DNA of 34,756 nt, taken from NCBI GenBank assembly GCA_944386545.1, contig CALXBK010000019.1, positions 1-34,756 of the forward strand. The letters are read 5' to 3'. Shown here one piece after another: positions 17,547 to 26,589 of the stretch. The notes beneath the pieces are model-generated. The model did not search any database. It saw only the letters and a list, made by a program, of their open reading frames with translations, and had not been told where the DNA came from. The position numbers were made by a program, and so were the translations under genes. Origin of the DNA: an uncultured Ruminiclostridium sp. Lineage in GTDB: Bacteria > Bacillota > Clostridia > Oscillospirales > Ruminococcaceae. Position 1 is the first letter of the stretch, and each line of letters begins with the position of its first letter.

Positions 17547-18682
17547 TATATCTTGACAACGCCGCTACAACCTATCCCAAGCCCTTTGCGGTAATAAGGC
17601 AGACCGAAGCCGCACTTCGCGATTACGGGGCAAATCCCGGCAGAGCAGGGCATGAGCTGTCCCGCAGGACCTCGCGTATGGTATATTCCGCACGGGAAAA
17701 ATGCGCCCGCTTTTTTGGCACAGAGCCTGAAAATACGGTGTTTACGCTCAACTGCACCCATGCACTCAACTTTGCGATAAAGGGAGTGTGCAAGGCGCAC
17801 GGAAAATGCCATGTCATAACTTCAGACCTTGAGCATAATTCCGTTATCCGTCCTCTTCACAGGCTAAAGCAGGAGGGGATAATAACCTATGATACGGCAG
17901 ACAGCGGTGACAGCGATAAAGAATTTGTTGACAATGTAAAGGCTCTTATTAAGAAAGATACGGCTGTTATCATAATAACCGCAGGCTGTAACGTAAACGG
18001 CAGAATAATGCCGATTAAGCAAATGGCAAGGCTTTGCCGTGAAAAAAATATATGCCTTATCGCTGACTGTGCGCAAAGTGCGGGAGTTTTGCCGCTTAAA
18101 ATCACGGACGGGATAAATATAATCTGCGCTCCCGGTCATAAGGGGCTTTACGGTCCGATGGGCACGGGTATACTCGCGACGGACGGGAAATATCCTTTAA
18201 GCTCGGTAATAGAGGGCGGAACGGGAAGCGCAAGCGGTGAAATAGGCCAGCCGGATTTTCTTCCCGATATGCTTGAAAGCGGCACAATAAACACCCCCGG
18301 CGCAATCGCCCTCGGAAGCGGAATAGATTTTGTACTGTCAAAAGGCATGGACAAAATTTTCGCTCATGAAACGGCGCTGTGCGACCTGTTTATAAAAAAA
18401 TGCCGCGACACAGACGGCTTAACAATATACAGAAGCGATAATCTTCGTTATCTTCCCGTGGTATCGTTCAGCTCCGAGAAGCTTGACAGCAACGCGCTTG
18501 CGGCTTTGCTGTCGGATAACGGCTTTTATCTGAGGGGCGGACTGCACTGCAATTTTCTTGCCCATAAAAAACAGGGCACGCTCAAATTCGGCACGGTAAG
18601 ACTTGCCCCCTCTGTTTTTAACAGCAGGGGCGATATAATACGGCTTTCCGATTTTCTGATAAAGCACTTCGGAAAAAAGTGA
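17543..18682 (+). CDS. Cysteine desulfurase-like class V aminotransferase
   Basis: This 379-residue PLP enzyme is of the SufS/CsdA type. It starts MIYLDNAATTYPKP. The family pattern LEHNS is at 96-100, DCAQSAG lies near 175-181, and the PLP lysine is Lys200 in APGHKG. The catalytic cysteine loop is RGGLHCNFLAH with Cys336, as in group II desulfurases and selenocysteine lyases. It would take sulfur from cysteine, or selenium from selenocysteine, and pass it to an acceptor. It is coupled to the DUF3343 gene by an ATGA overlap and is not next to suf or isc genes. That points to a dedicated sulfur or selenium donor rather than the main Fe-S system. Substrate preference cannot be read from the sequence. 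Confidence 0.85.
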   Translation: MIYLDNAATTYPKPFAVIRQTEAALRDYGANPGRAGHELSRRTSRMVYSAREKCARFFGTEPENTVFTLNCTHALNFAIKGVCKAHGKCHVITSDLEHNSVIRPLHRLKQEGIITYDTADSGDSDKEFVDNVKALIKKDTAVIIITAGCNVNGRIMPIKQMARLCREKNICLIADCAQSAGVLPLKITDGINIICAPGHKGLYGPMGTGILATDGKYPLSSVIEGGTGSASGEIGQPDFLPDMLESGTINTPGAIALGSGIDFVLSKGMDKIFAHETALCDLFIKKCRDTDGLTIYRSDNLRYLPVVSFSSEKLDSNALAALLSDNGFYLRGGLHCNFLAHKKQGTLKFGTVRLAPSVFNSRGDIIRLSDFLIKHFGKK

Positions 18683-18754
18683 ACGTGCTGTGTATTTTTT
18701 GATATAAAACCGCCCCATTTCGCAAAAAAATTTAAAAAAATTATATGTCGCTTA

Positions 18755-18783
18755 TTGAAATCAGAGCAATTTAGTGTTAAAAT
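18755..18783 (+). promoter_or_regulatory. Promoter of cdaA-cdaR
   Basis: TTGAAA, 17 bp, TAAAAT lies about 65 bases before the cdaA start. The gap upstream is AT-rich, with no strong terminator after the desulfurase gene. Confidence 0.7.
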
Positions 18784-18846
18784 AAGAGGTAGGTAAATAA
18801 TCTGATATTCAACGGATATAAAATTTTTGCGGAATGGGGTAAATCA

Positions 18847-19764
18847 GTGCTTCAGTATTTAACCGATATATGGGAAAACATTGTCAGCGTATTTATGACA
18901 ATGGGAATAGTCGATTATCTCGATCTTCTCCTGCTTGCATTCTTGATATACAAGGCGATAAAAATAATAAGAGAAACCCGTGCGGAGCAGCTCATAAAGG
19001 GCATTATCCTCATCGCACTGGTTTTCTTTGTCGTAAATCAGCTTGAGCTCAAGGCGATGAAGGTGATAATCGAAACCTTCCTCAATGTCGGAATAGTTGC
19101 CCTGCTTATCGTGTTCCAGCCGGAGCTGAGAAGAATACTCGAAAAAATGGGCAGAACCACAAAGGTTAAAAATTTCACGCTCCCCTTTGACGCAAGATCG
19201 GATTCCGCCGTGAATGATATAAACAACTGCATTGAGGCTGTATGCACGGCGTGCGAACAGCTTTCCGTGACAGCTACGGGTGCGCTTATAGTATTTGAAC
19301 GTGAAACCAAGCTCGGCGAGCAGATTGATACGGGTACTCTCATAAATGCTACCCCAAGTCCCGAGCTTTTAGGAAATATATTTTTTCCAAATACCCCCCT
19401 TCATGACGGTGCGGTAATAATAAGAGACAGCAAGGTGCTTTCGGCAGGCTGTTTCCTCCCCAAGCCCCAGAAGGAGGAGCTTATCTCCAAGGCTCTCGGC
19501 TCACGTCACAGAGCCGCAATAGGAATGAGCGAGGTTTCCGACGCCGTAATTGTTGTGGTATCTGAGGAAACAGGCACAATCTCCGTTGCCGAGAACGGCT
19601 CGCTTACCCGTTTTTACAATAAGGACACGCTTCGTAAGCTGCTCACCGAAAGGCTGATGCCCGAAAAGCCCGAACAGAAAAAGAACAGGAAAAAGAACAA
19701 AAAGAGCAAGGCTGATAAAAGGACTGCAAAGGAAAGGCAAAAGCGGCTTCAAAATAAGGCATGA
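18847..19764 (+). CDS. cdaA: Membrane-bound diadenylate cyclase CdaA
   Basis: This 305-residue enzyme makes c-di-AMP from two ATP. Hydrophobic helices occupy about 21-36, 48-64 and 72-90, as in CdaA. The DAC domain follows, with the motifs DGA at 187-189 (inside NTPLHDGAVIIRD) and RHR at 220-222. The C-terminus after 270 is a Lys/Arg-rich tail of the kind that could contact RNA or membrane. The start is GTG at 18847 with GGGG seven bases upstream. It is followed 61 bases later by cdaR. In many Firmicutes glmM comes third in this operon, but here the next gene is a convergent glycosidase. Confidence 0.95.
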   Translation: MLQYLTDIWENIVSVFMTMGIVDYLDLLLLAFLIYKAIKIIRETRAEQLIKGIILIALVFFVVNQLELKAMKVIIETFLNVGIVALLIVFQPELRRILEKMGRTTKVKNFTLPFDARSDSAVNDINNCIEAVCTACEQLSVTATGALIVFERETKLGEQIDTGTLINATPSPELLGNIFFPNTPLHDGAVIIRDSKVLSAGCFLPKPQKEELISKALGSRHRAAIGMSEVSDAVIVVVSEETGTISVAENGSLTRFYNKDTLRKLLTERLMPEKPEQKKNRKKNKKSKADKRTAKERQKRLQNKA

Positions 19765-19825
19765 CAAGGCTTAGCTGTTATATGTGCCGTACAGCGCTAC
19801 CCAAACGGAAGGAATTATCACAATA

Positions 19826-21121
19826 ATGAAAAGATGGCTTTTAAATTTTCTGAATAATTTCGTCAAAGAGCTGCGTACCATTATATTCGCCGTGCTTATT
19901 GCGATTATAGTGTGGTTTGCCATATCAATGCAGATTTTCCCCGACGTATCGGCTCATGTGAACGATATACCGCTTACAGTTACCCCGACCGAATATATGA
20001 ACGAGCATTCCCTCACCGTTGAAGAAGGCTATGCAGAAAAGGTTTCCGTACAGATAAGAGGCAAGCGTTATGATGTGGGTAATCTCTCGGCAGAGGATTT
20101 TGCGGCAGAGGCGGATTTATCCTCGGTTACTGCCGCAGGCGAGTATGAAGTCAAGGTGAACGTCCGTTCTCTTAACAATTCAGACTGCGAAATTGAGGAT
20201 TCAAATCTCACAATAAAAATAAATGTAATGAAAACCGTTTCAAAAACATACAGCATTTCTGACGGCACGCTGAAAGTCACGGCTGATGAGGTCGTTCCCA
20301 CAGACAATATGAAAATCGACAGCATTGCCGTAGAGCCATCAACCATAACTCTGACGGGCGACAGCAAGGATATTGAGTCGGTAAAATCCGTTGAGATACG
20401 CTCCCTCTTTGCCGGAGAGGCAAACAGCTCCGTTACATCAAAGGGTAAGGTCGTGCTTTTAGGCGCGAACGGCGGCGTGATAGAAAACCCCGATATAACC
20501 TATGATAACACCAATTTCACGGTAGAGGTATCATTGTTCAAGCAAAAGACCTTGCCGCTCACCGTACAGTTTGTAAACGTACCTTCAAATTTTGACATTG
20601 ACAGTCTTAAATACAGCATTTACCCCGAAACCCTCACCGTATCATCTCCCGATGATTCGCTTGATGCGCAGGACAAGTTTGAGGTTGGCACGATTGATTT
20701 GGCTCAGCTCACTACAAAATACCTGCAAAGACTGTCGCTCCCGATAACTCTGCCCGATGGCTACAAGAACATAAGCGGAAACACCTCTGCGATGATTACC
20801 TTTGAGGACGCCGAAAACTACACCTTCCTCGGCTTTGCCGTTCAGAAAGAAAATATAAAGGTAATAAACGTTCCCGAAAACTTTGACGTTGAGGTGCTTA
20901 CAAACGAGCTTAATGTCCATGTAACAGGTCCTGCCGAGGAGATAGCGGCGCTCTCCTCCTCCGATATATTCGTAACCGTAAACCTCATGGGTACAACGCT
21001 TACCGAGGGACTTAAGGACGTCACAGCCGAATTTACGCTCAGAGGCACTAAGGTAAAAAGCTGGGTAACAGGCGAATATAAGGTGTCAATCAGCGTTACA
21101 GAAGCGGCTGAAACCGAATAA
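19826..21121 (+). CDS. cdaR: CdaA regulatory protein CdaR (YbbR domains)
   Basis: This protein has about 431 residues, with an N-terminal cytoplasmic stub, one TM helix at about 16-36 (TIIFAVLIAIIVWFAISMQI) and a long extracytoplasmic part made of several YbbR repeats of about 80-90 residues. CdaR binds CdaA at the membrane and modulates c-di-AMP output. The ATG at 19826 gives a protein starting MKRWLLNFLNNF, which fits the family. A GTG at 19784 would add 14 residues but has no ribosome-binding site. A terminator follows directly. Confidence 0.92.
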   Translation: MKRWLLNFLNNFVKELRTIIFAVLIAIIVWFAISMQIFPDVSAHVNDIPLTVTPTEYMNEHSLTVEEGYAEKVSVQIRGKRYDVGNLSAEDFAAEADLSSVTAAGEYEVKVNVRSLNNSDCEIEDSNLTIKINVMKTVSKTYSISDGTLKVTADEVVPTDNMKIDSIAVEPSTITLTGDSKDIESVKSVEIRSLFAGEANSSVTSKGKVVLLGANGGVIENPDITYDNTNFTVEVSLFKQKTLPLTVQFVNVPSNFDIDSLKYSIYPETLTVSSPDDSLDAQDKFEVGTIDLAQLTTKYLQRLSLPITLPDGYKNISGNTSAMITFEDAENYTFLGFAVQKENIKVINVPENFDVEVLTNELNVHVTGPAEEIAALSSSDIFVTVNLMGTTLTEGLKDVTAEFTLRGTKVKSWVTGEYKVSISVTEAAETE

Positions 21122-21145
21122 CGCAAGCGTAAATATTATAAAATC

Positions 21146-21178
21146 AAAAGCTCCGAAGAATTTAATTTCGGAGCTTTT
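21146..21178. terminator. Bidirectional terminator between cdaR and the GH59 gene
   Basis: AAAAGCTCCGAA at 21146-21157 pairs with TTCGGAGCTTTT at 21167-21178. The stem ends in T residues on both strands, so it can stop both convergent transcripts. Confidence 0.9.
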
Positions 21179-21186
21179 ATTATCAT

Positions 21187-23928
21187 TTACTTGTTTTTCT
21201 TGTTCTTTCTTTTTTTAGCCGTTATTACCGCCGCAGCCGTCGCCCCTGCCGCAAGTACAGCTCCGCCGATAATTACGGGTATTAGGCTGTTGCCGACTTC
21301 ATTTTTGCCGCTGTCGCTGCCGGTGCTTTGGGTATCGCTGCCGCTTATCGGTTCTGAGCTTGTCGGCTCTGAGCTTTCGTTATCGCTTGTAAGCTCACTT
21401 TCGGAGTGAACAGGCTGTTTTGCGGTATGTACCTTTCCGCCCGAAAGCTCTGCGCCGTCAAAGCTGAATGTGCCGTCAACAACCGAAACGCTTACGGTAT
21501 GACTGCTGTTTTCAAGACCGTTTATCATCAGTCCGACGCCCCTCGTATCGGTTTTTGGAACTAAGTATTCGGTATATTCTCCGCCGTCAACGGAATATTT
21601 TACCGTACAGCCCTTGCCGCCGCCTGTAAAGGCAATTCCCGTACCGTCAAAGCTAACCGTCAGAGAAGCGCCCGCCTGTGCCTCGGATATAGTACGCTTG
21701 TAGTTTTTAAAGCTTGACATGGTATTGTGATTCCATTCGCCCTCATATTCAAACGCCAAATCTGTGTTGTCATATCTTGTGATATATGTCGGAATGTTTT
21801 CAAGCGGCATTATTTCAAGATTGTCAAAGGCGTTTTTATTGTAGGAGGAATACAGCGCCGCCCTGCCTGCACCGATTATTTCCTCGTTCTGCGCCGTATA
21901 GTCACAAATGAGCTTGCTGTCGGCATAGCATTTGATATTATCATAGCTTGCTTCAATTTTCAGCTTTACGGGATTTGAGCCGTCAAACTCTGCGGTGCCG
22001 CTTTGGACTGCGATACTGTTTCTCATTAGGCTCCATTTGCCGTTTTCGCACAGCTTAAGCCAGTAGCCCGATTCTCCCATATGCCCCTGATTGTATCTCA
22101 ATCCCACGCCCGCATAATTTTTTTCCTCATCGTCTGATTTTTCAAAGAATATATCTGCGCTTACGCTGTAATTATACCAGCGGTCGTCGCCGAGGCTTGT
22201 AACGGGATTGGGAGTGCCGCCCCATTCCTTAGCCTTTATATCGGGAGTGATTTTCTGTAACAGCCTGCCGTTTTCCGCTTCAAAGGCTCCGCCCTGGTCG
22301 GTGGTGTAGCGGGGAGCGTTTCCTCTGCTTTCAAGATAGCTGTCGGGATAGTCGGAATATTCAAAATCATCGGTATAGGGCAGCTCTAATATTGTACGCT
22401 CGCTTTCGGGCTTGTTCTCATAAGGCTTTCTCTCATACTCAACCGTTGACAGGGTAATTATCGAGTAGGGCTTTACGGTAACGCTGTATGTATATTCTCC
22501 GTCACTCTCCTGCGGCGTTACGGTGTCAATATGCCTTAAGTAGTTTTCATCATACTCTGTGCCGTCAGGACCTATGGTTTCCCACAGGTAGACGGGATTG
22601 CCCGCATTTTTGAGATTTTTTACGGTAAAGTTATAGGTAATGGGCTTATCCGTTGTGTTTGTAATCACCGTGCTGTAATCGCTGTTATCGGGAGAGCAGG
22701 TGGTAAGATAGCTGTATACGGCGTTTACCAGCGCATGACCGTCGCCGCCTACCTTAGCGTCACAGTAGCACGCCTCGTCCACAAAGCTCCAGCCCCTGTC
22801 CATGAACTGCGTGAAGTGAAGCATTACGAAAAAGCCGCTGTCAAGCGTGTAATAACCGCTCCACGGGTCGCAGGCGTTGATAAACTGCTTTTGACAGTAG
22901 CACACACCGTCGTAATATGCCGCAACAATCGGCTGAAACTGGCACAGCGTCATTTTGCCGTTAGGGTACATTGCAATAAAGCGGTTGGCAATATCAAGCG
23001 CACCGTTAATTCCCGTAAGTCCGCTGTTGCCCTCGTCAAACCGCCATGCACCCTGTGCATAGGACATAGAACTGCTTCCCTCGCTGAACCACAGCTCCTT
23101 GCCGTATTTTTCGGCAAGCTCCTTTGCCGCATCGCTTGACTTGCTGGTATAGTGGCTTCCTATAACATCAATCGCACCGCTAAGCTGCGTGCCGCCCGCT
23201 TCTATATCCTTTAACAGGTCGGAAGCCGCACTCCAGGTGCAGACCTCGTCGCCCGCAACTATTTTTATCTTTGAATAGTCGTAGGGAGTATCCTTTTCGC
23301 TCTTTAAATGCTCTGAGAGATATTTTATCCACTCGTTATCCCTTTTGCGCTCGTTTTGCGTAGCGGAAACATAGTCAAATTCAAGTCCGTATACCTCGTA
23401 TGCTGCATCCAGAGTCTGCTTGTACCACTTGTACCTTGCCGCATAGACATCATCGGAATTTGTTATCCACAGCGGCTCGCTCCACCACAGCATATCCAGC
23501 GTCAAGTTGGGATTTATCGCCTTTGCGTCGGCGGCAATCTGAAAGCCCGCACCTCTGGTAACATCAGCCGCTTGGTTCTCATAGCGCATAACGGACGGCT
23601 CTGTGCCGGACGAGGAATTTATATCGCTTCCCATTTCGAGCTTTAGATGTGCGATTTCAAGTCCGTCCTTGCCGAAGATATAATTCATTATTTCGTCGTA
23701 TGCCTGCGGATTTTCAGCCTTGTAATCAAGAAGCAGGCGGGAGGAGTTGTTTGCGCTGACCATTCCCGTGCCTCGGTACAGCATATTTTCTTTAGTGTTG
23801 GCATTGTTTCCGTCAATAATAATCTGCATAGGCTCATACCCTTCCGTTTCTGCATTTTCTGCATATGCCGCAAGCGTGCTTAACGCCGTTATTGCCGCCG
23901 TAACAGCGGCAAAGGCTCTTATTTTCAT
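21187..23928 (-). CDS. GH59-type galactosidase (galactosylceramidase-like), secreted and membrane-anchored
   Basis: This 913-residue protein has a signal peptide (residues 1-23, ending AAYA) and the GH59 pattern. RGTGMVSANNSSRLLLDY and HLKLEMGSDINSSSGTEPS match galactosylceramidase landmarks. The acid/base candidate is Glu183 in TQNERKRDNE and the nucleophile candidate is Glu273 in LWFSEGSSS, after the barrel strand IDVIGSHY. A beta-sandwich domain with DDRWYNYSVSADIFF (about 540-700) matches the lectin-like tail of galactosylceramidase. A further domain, a Ser/Thr/Glu-rich spacer, one TM helix and a KKRKNKKNK tail follow; there is no LPXTG. It should cleave terminal beta-galactose from glycolipids or glycans outside the cell. 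The AraC gene upstream is its likely regulator. Confidence 0.82.
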   Translation of the reverse strand: MKIRAFAAVTAAITALSTLAAYAENAETEGYEPMQIIIDGNNANTKENMLYRGTGMVSANNSSRLLLDYKAENPQAYDEIMNYIFGKDGLEIAHLKLEMGSDINSSSGTEPSVMRYENQAADVTRGAGFQIAADAKAINPNLTLDMLWWSEPLWITNSDDVYAARYKWYKQTLDAAYEVYGLEFDYVSATQNERKRDNEWIKYLSEHLKSEKDTPYDYSKIKIVAGDEVCTWSAASDLLKDIEAGGTQLSGAIDVIGSHYTSKSSDAAKELAEKYGKELWFSEGSSSMSYAQGAWRFDEGNSGLTGINGALDIANRFIAMYPNGKMTLCQFQPIVAAYYDGVCYCQKQFINACDPWSGYYTLDSGFFVMLHFTQFMDRGWSFVDEACYCDAKVGGDGHALVNAVYSYLTTCSPDNSDYSTVITNTTDKPITYNFTVKNLKNAGNPVYLWETIGPDGTEYDENYLRHIDTVTPQESDGEYTYSVTVKPYSIITLSTVEYERKPYENKPESERTILELPYTDDFEYSDYPDSYLESRGNAPRYTTDQGGAFEAENGRLLQKITPDIKAKEWGGTPNPVTSLGDDRWYNYSVSADIFFEKSDDEEKNYAGVGLRYNQGHMGESGYWLKLCENGKWSLMRNSIAVQSGTAEFDGSNPVKLKIEASYDNIKCYADSKLICDYTAQNEEIIGAGRAALYSSYNKNAFDNLEIMPLENIPTYITRYDNTDLAFEYEGEWNHNTMSSFKNYKRTISEAQAGASLTVSFDGTGIAFTGGGKGCTVKYSVDGGEYTEYLVPKTDTRGVGLMINGLENSSHTVSVSVVDGTFSFDGAELSGGKVHTAKQPVHSESELTSDNESSEPTSSEPISGSDTQSTGSDSGKNEVGNSLIPVIIGGAVLAAGATAAAVITAKKRKNKKNK

Positions 23929-23962
23929 AATAATAACGCCCCTTTCGTGTGGTTATAACCGA

Positions 23963-23991
23963 ATTATACCGCTAAAGAGGCGTGTTTTCAA
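23963..23991 (-). promoter_or_regulatory. Promoter of the GH59 gene
   Basis: The minus strand reads TTGAAA, 17 bp, TATAAT. The palindrome GGTTATAACC at 23951-23960 lies just after the -10 box and may be an operator; its binder is unknown. Confidence 0.75.
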
Positions 23992-24025
23992 TCATAAATA
24001 TTTCTTAACTATCAAAATATGAACA

Positions 24026-24856
24026 TTAATAGCCTCGGTTCTTTCTGTACTCCGAGGGAGATATATTTTCATATCTGCGGAATACCCAGCCAAAATATGA
24101 AACGCTTTCAAAGCCTGTAAGTCTTGCTATTTCATTAACGCTCTGCGAGGTAGAGGTGAGTAGCTCCTTTGCGGCGGCTATTCTGCGTCTTGCGAGATAC
24201 TCCATAGGGCGCATATATGTTGTCTGTCTGAATAGTCTGCAAAAGTGCTGGAGCGATACCGAGCAGCTTTCGGCAAGCTCCGTCAGCGTTATATCCCTCA
24301 TATACTGTTTATCCATAAGCAATACGGCGGGCGTGATTATATCCGAGGGTGAACGCTTTTTGAGACGTTTTTTTCCTGTGGAAGGCATTTTGACAAGCTG
24401 TGTTCTCGCCGCTAAAATAAGCTCGTAAAGCAAAAGCGAGCATTCCTCCTCGCCGCCCGTAACCCCTGCGGCAGATAGAAGCTTGCCGAATATTCTCTCA
24501 CAGTCGGATAAGTCGGCGTCTGACCTTTCGCACCACGGGGCAAGTGAGAGCGACTGCATAATTTGCTCAAGCTGTTCTCCTCTGAATACCACCCATGCGG
24601 TTTCCCAGTCGCCGTCAAGCGGATAGTATTCATGCGTCACTCCCGACGAGAGAAAGAATATGCTTCCGCCCGTTTGCAAAAGCTCTTTATCCTCGATTTT
24701 CAGTATACCTTTGCCGCTTTTGGTAAACAGTATCTGTGAGGAGATAAGTCCGCCGCTTCTGACAATGTGATATTCGGGAGAAGTAACTCCTATTCCCGTA
24801 AGATAAAAGGGGAGCTTTGTCTGAGAGGCTAACACGGGGTATTTGCTGATATTCAC
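24026..24856 (-). CDS. AraC family transcriptional regulator
   Basis: This 276-residue protein has an N-terminal cupin-like sensing domain (about 15-160, with GKGILKIEDKELLQTGGSIF) and a C-terminal double helix-turn-helix (about 175-275). The latter has ITLTELAESCSVSLQHFCRL, RRIAAAKELL, and VNEIARLTGFESVSYFGWVF followed by SPSEYRK. The start is GTG at 24856 with a strong AAGGAGGG upstream. Such regulators often sense a sugar. The gene lies just before the GH59 gene on the same strand, about 100 bases away, and the glycosidase has its own promoter, so AraC control of it is a fair inference. Confidence 0.93.
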   Translation of the reverse strand: MNISKYPVLASQTKLPFYLTGIGVTSPEYHIVRSGGLISSQILFTKSGKGILKIEDKELLQTGGSIFFLSSGVTHEYYPLDGDWETAWVVFRGEQLEQIMQSLSLAPWCERSDADLSDCERIFGKLLSAAGVTGGEEECSLLLYELILAARTQLVKMPSTGKKRLKKRSPSDIITPAVLLMDKQYMRDITLTELAESCSVSLQHFCRLFRQTTYMRPMEYLARRRIAAAKELLTSTSQSVNEIARLTGFESVSYFGWVFRRYENISPSEYRKNRGY

Positions 24857-24879
24857 CTTAATCCCTCCTTAATATCAAT

Positions 24880-24909
24880 ATTTTAGCATAAAAAAGCCGC
24901 CGCTGTCAA
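24880..24909 (-). promoter_or_regulatory. Promoter of the AraC gene
   Basis: The minus strand reads TTGACA, 18 bp, TAAAAT, within the 75-bp gap to the divergent amidohydrolase gene. I see no equally good plus-strand promoter in this gap. Confidence 0.7.
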
Positions 24910-24931
24910 TCAAAAACGAAAGGAAAACAAA

Positions 24932-26536
24932 ATGCAGGATATAATTTATTACAACGCAAGGGTTATAACTCTTGATAAAGAAAACACCCTCGCAAGCGCA
25001 TTTCTGATAAGGGACGGAAAATTTGCCGCAGTAGGGGAAAATGACGATTTGCTTAACATAACCGGCTGTCCTAAAGCGGATTTGCAGGGCAGAACCGTAA
25101 TCCCCGGCCTTATTGACTCTCACGGGCATTTATCCGCTCTTGCACAAAGTATGTCATATCTTGATTTAAGCGGCTGTGCAAGCGTTGATGAGGTAATACA
25201 AAACCTTTCGGAAAATGCAGACCGCTTTGATGAATGGATAATCGGTTACGGCTATGACAATACAAAATTCCCCGATAAAAAGCACCCGACGAAGCGTGAG
25301 CTTGACAAGGTGTGCAGTACCCGTCCCGTGTTCATCACTCATGCGTCAGGGCATATAGCCGCCGTAAACAGCCTTGCTTTAAAGCGGCTCGGCTATGTCG
25401 GAGAGGATTATAAAATTCCCGACGGCGGCAAAGTGCTGACGGTATCTGAAAATTCAAAAGAGCCTGTCGGCATACTTGAAGAAAATGCCTTTTTAGCTCC
25501 CGAAAAGAAAAGGCTGATACCAAAGCCCTCAAATGATACACTTGCCGTGTCAATAAAAAAGGCTCAGCAGTATTACGCCTCGTTTGGAATAACAACGGCA
25601 CAGGACGCAGGAATTGACAAGGCTATGCACCGCTTTTACACGGATTTGGCAAGCAGGGGTAAGCTGATTATAGACATAATTTCCTATGCCGTTCAGGGGG
25701 ACACCTTTGAGCTTTTGCCACAGGGTAATCCCAAAATGCCTTTTGTAAATAACTACAAGCTGCTCGGCGGGAAAACCTGGCTTGACGGCTCTCCGCAGGG
25801 TAAAACCGCTTGGCTTACACAGCCGTATCTTATACCGCCTGATGGTAAGGACAGCAGCTACTGCGGTTATCCCACACAGGACGACAGCACTCTTACAGAA
25901 TATTTTGCGGAATGTATAAGGCGCAGTATACAGGTAAACGCCCATGCAAACGGTGATGCGGCGGCTGACCAGTTTATCCGTTGTTATAAAACTGCAATGA
26001 AAATATTAGGGAGCAAAGCCGATTTACGCCCCGTTATGGTACACGCACAGACGGTAAGGGACGACCAGCTCTTGCAAATGAAACAGACAGGCATACTCCC
26101 CACCTTTTTCATCGACCATATCCGCTTCTGGGGGGATTATCACTATGAATCGGTGCTGGGAAAGGAACGCGCTGAGAGGATTTCTCCCGCAGGTTCAGCG
26201 GCAAAGCTAAAACTTAGCTTTACCTTTCACGAGGACACTCCCGTAAAGCCGCCAAGTCAGCTTGCGGCAGTATCCGCTGCGGTAAACCGAACAACCGCAA
26301 AGGGGCGCACTCTCGGAGCGACACAGAGAATATCCGTTTGTGAAGCGCTTCGTGCCGTAACAATAAACGGCGCGTATCAATGCTTTGACGAGAATATAAA
26401 GGGTAGCATCGAAACGGGCAAATACGCTGATTTTGCCGTTCTTGACAAAAATCCGCTTGAAGTGCCGCCCGAAAGCATAGACAAAATCCGCGTGCTGAAA
26501 ACAGTAAAGCAGGGCAATGTGATTTTTGAATGTTAA
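24932..26536 (+). CDS. Amidohydrolase family 3 protein (YtcJ-like)
   Basis: This 534-residue metal-dependent hydrolase belongs to the amidohydrolase superfamily. The N-terminal beta-strands (IIYYNARVITLDKENT) and GLIDSHGHL (metal ligands His64 and His66) are typical. NAHANGDAA and MVHAQT carry the later metal histidines, and HEDTPVKPPS carries the last motif. The C-terminal GSIETGKYADFAVLDKNPLE is the usual ending. Substrates of YtcJ-type enzymes are mostly unknown; they hydrolyse C-N bonds of amides or cyclic ureas. GAAAGGAAAAC precedes the ATG. It is divergent from the AraC gene and has no metabolic neighbours that would point to a pathway. Confidence 0.88.
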   Translation: MQDIIYYNARVITLDKENTLASAFLIRDGKFAAVGENDDLLNITGCPKADLQGRTVIPGLIDSHGHLSALAQSMSYLDLSGCASVDEVIQNLSENADRFDEWIIGYGYDNTKFPDKKHPTKRELDKVCSTRPVFITHASGHIAAVNSLALKRLGYVGEDYKIPDGGKVLTVSENSKEPVGILEENAFLAPEKKRLIPKPSNDTLAVSIKKAQQYYASFGITTAQDAGIDKAMHRFYTDLASRGKLIIDIISYAVQGDTFELLPQGNPKMPFVNNYKLLGGKTWLDGSPQGKTAWLTQPYLIPPDGKDSSYCGYPTQDDSTLTEYFAECIRRSIQVNAHANGDAAADQFIRCYKTAMKILGSKADLRPVMVHAQTVRDDQLLQMKQTGILPTFFIDHIRFWGDYHYESVLGKERAERISPAGSAAKLKLSFTFHEDTPVKPPSQLAAVSAAVNRTTAKGRTLGATQRISVCEALRAVTINGAYQCFDENIKGSIETGKYADFAVLDKNPLEVPPESIDKIRVLKTVKQGNVIFEC

Positions 26537-26539
26537 AAA

Positions 26540-26567
26540 ACGGGAAGCCAAAATCGCGGCTTCCCGT
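26540..26567 (-). terminator. Intrinsic terminator after the PAS/kinase-like gene
   Basis: A perfect 10-bp stem, ACGGGAAGCC with GGCTTCCCGT, is followed on the minus strand by a run of T. On the plus strand it ends the amidohydrolase transcript only as a hairpin without a U-run. Confidence 0.8.
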
Positions 26568-26589
26568 CTGACTGTTCATGACGGAGTTT

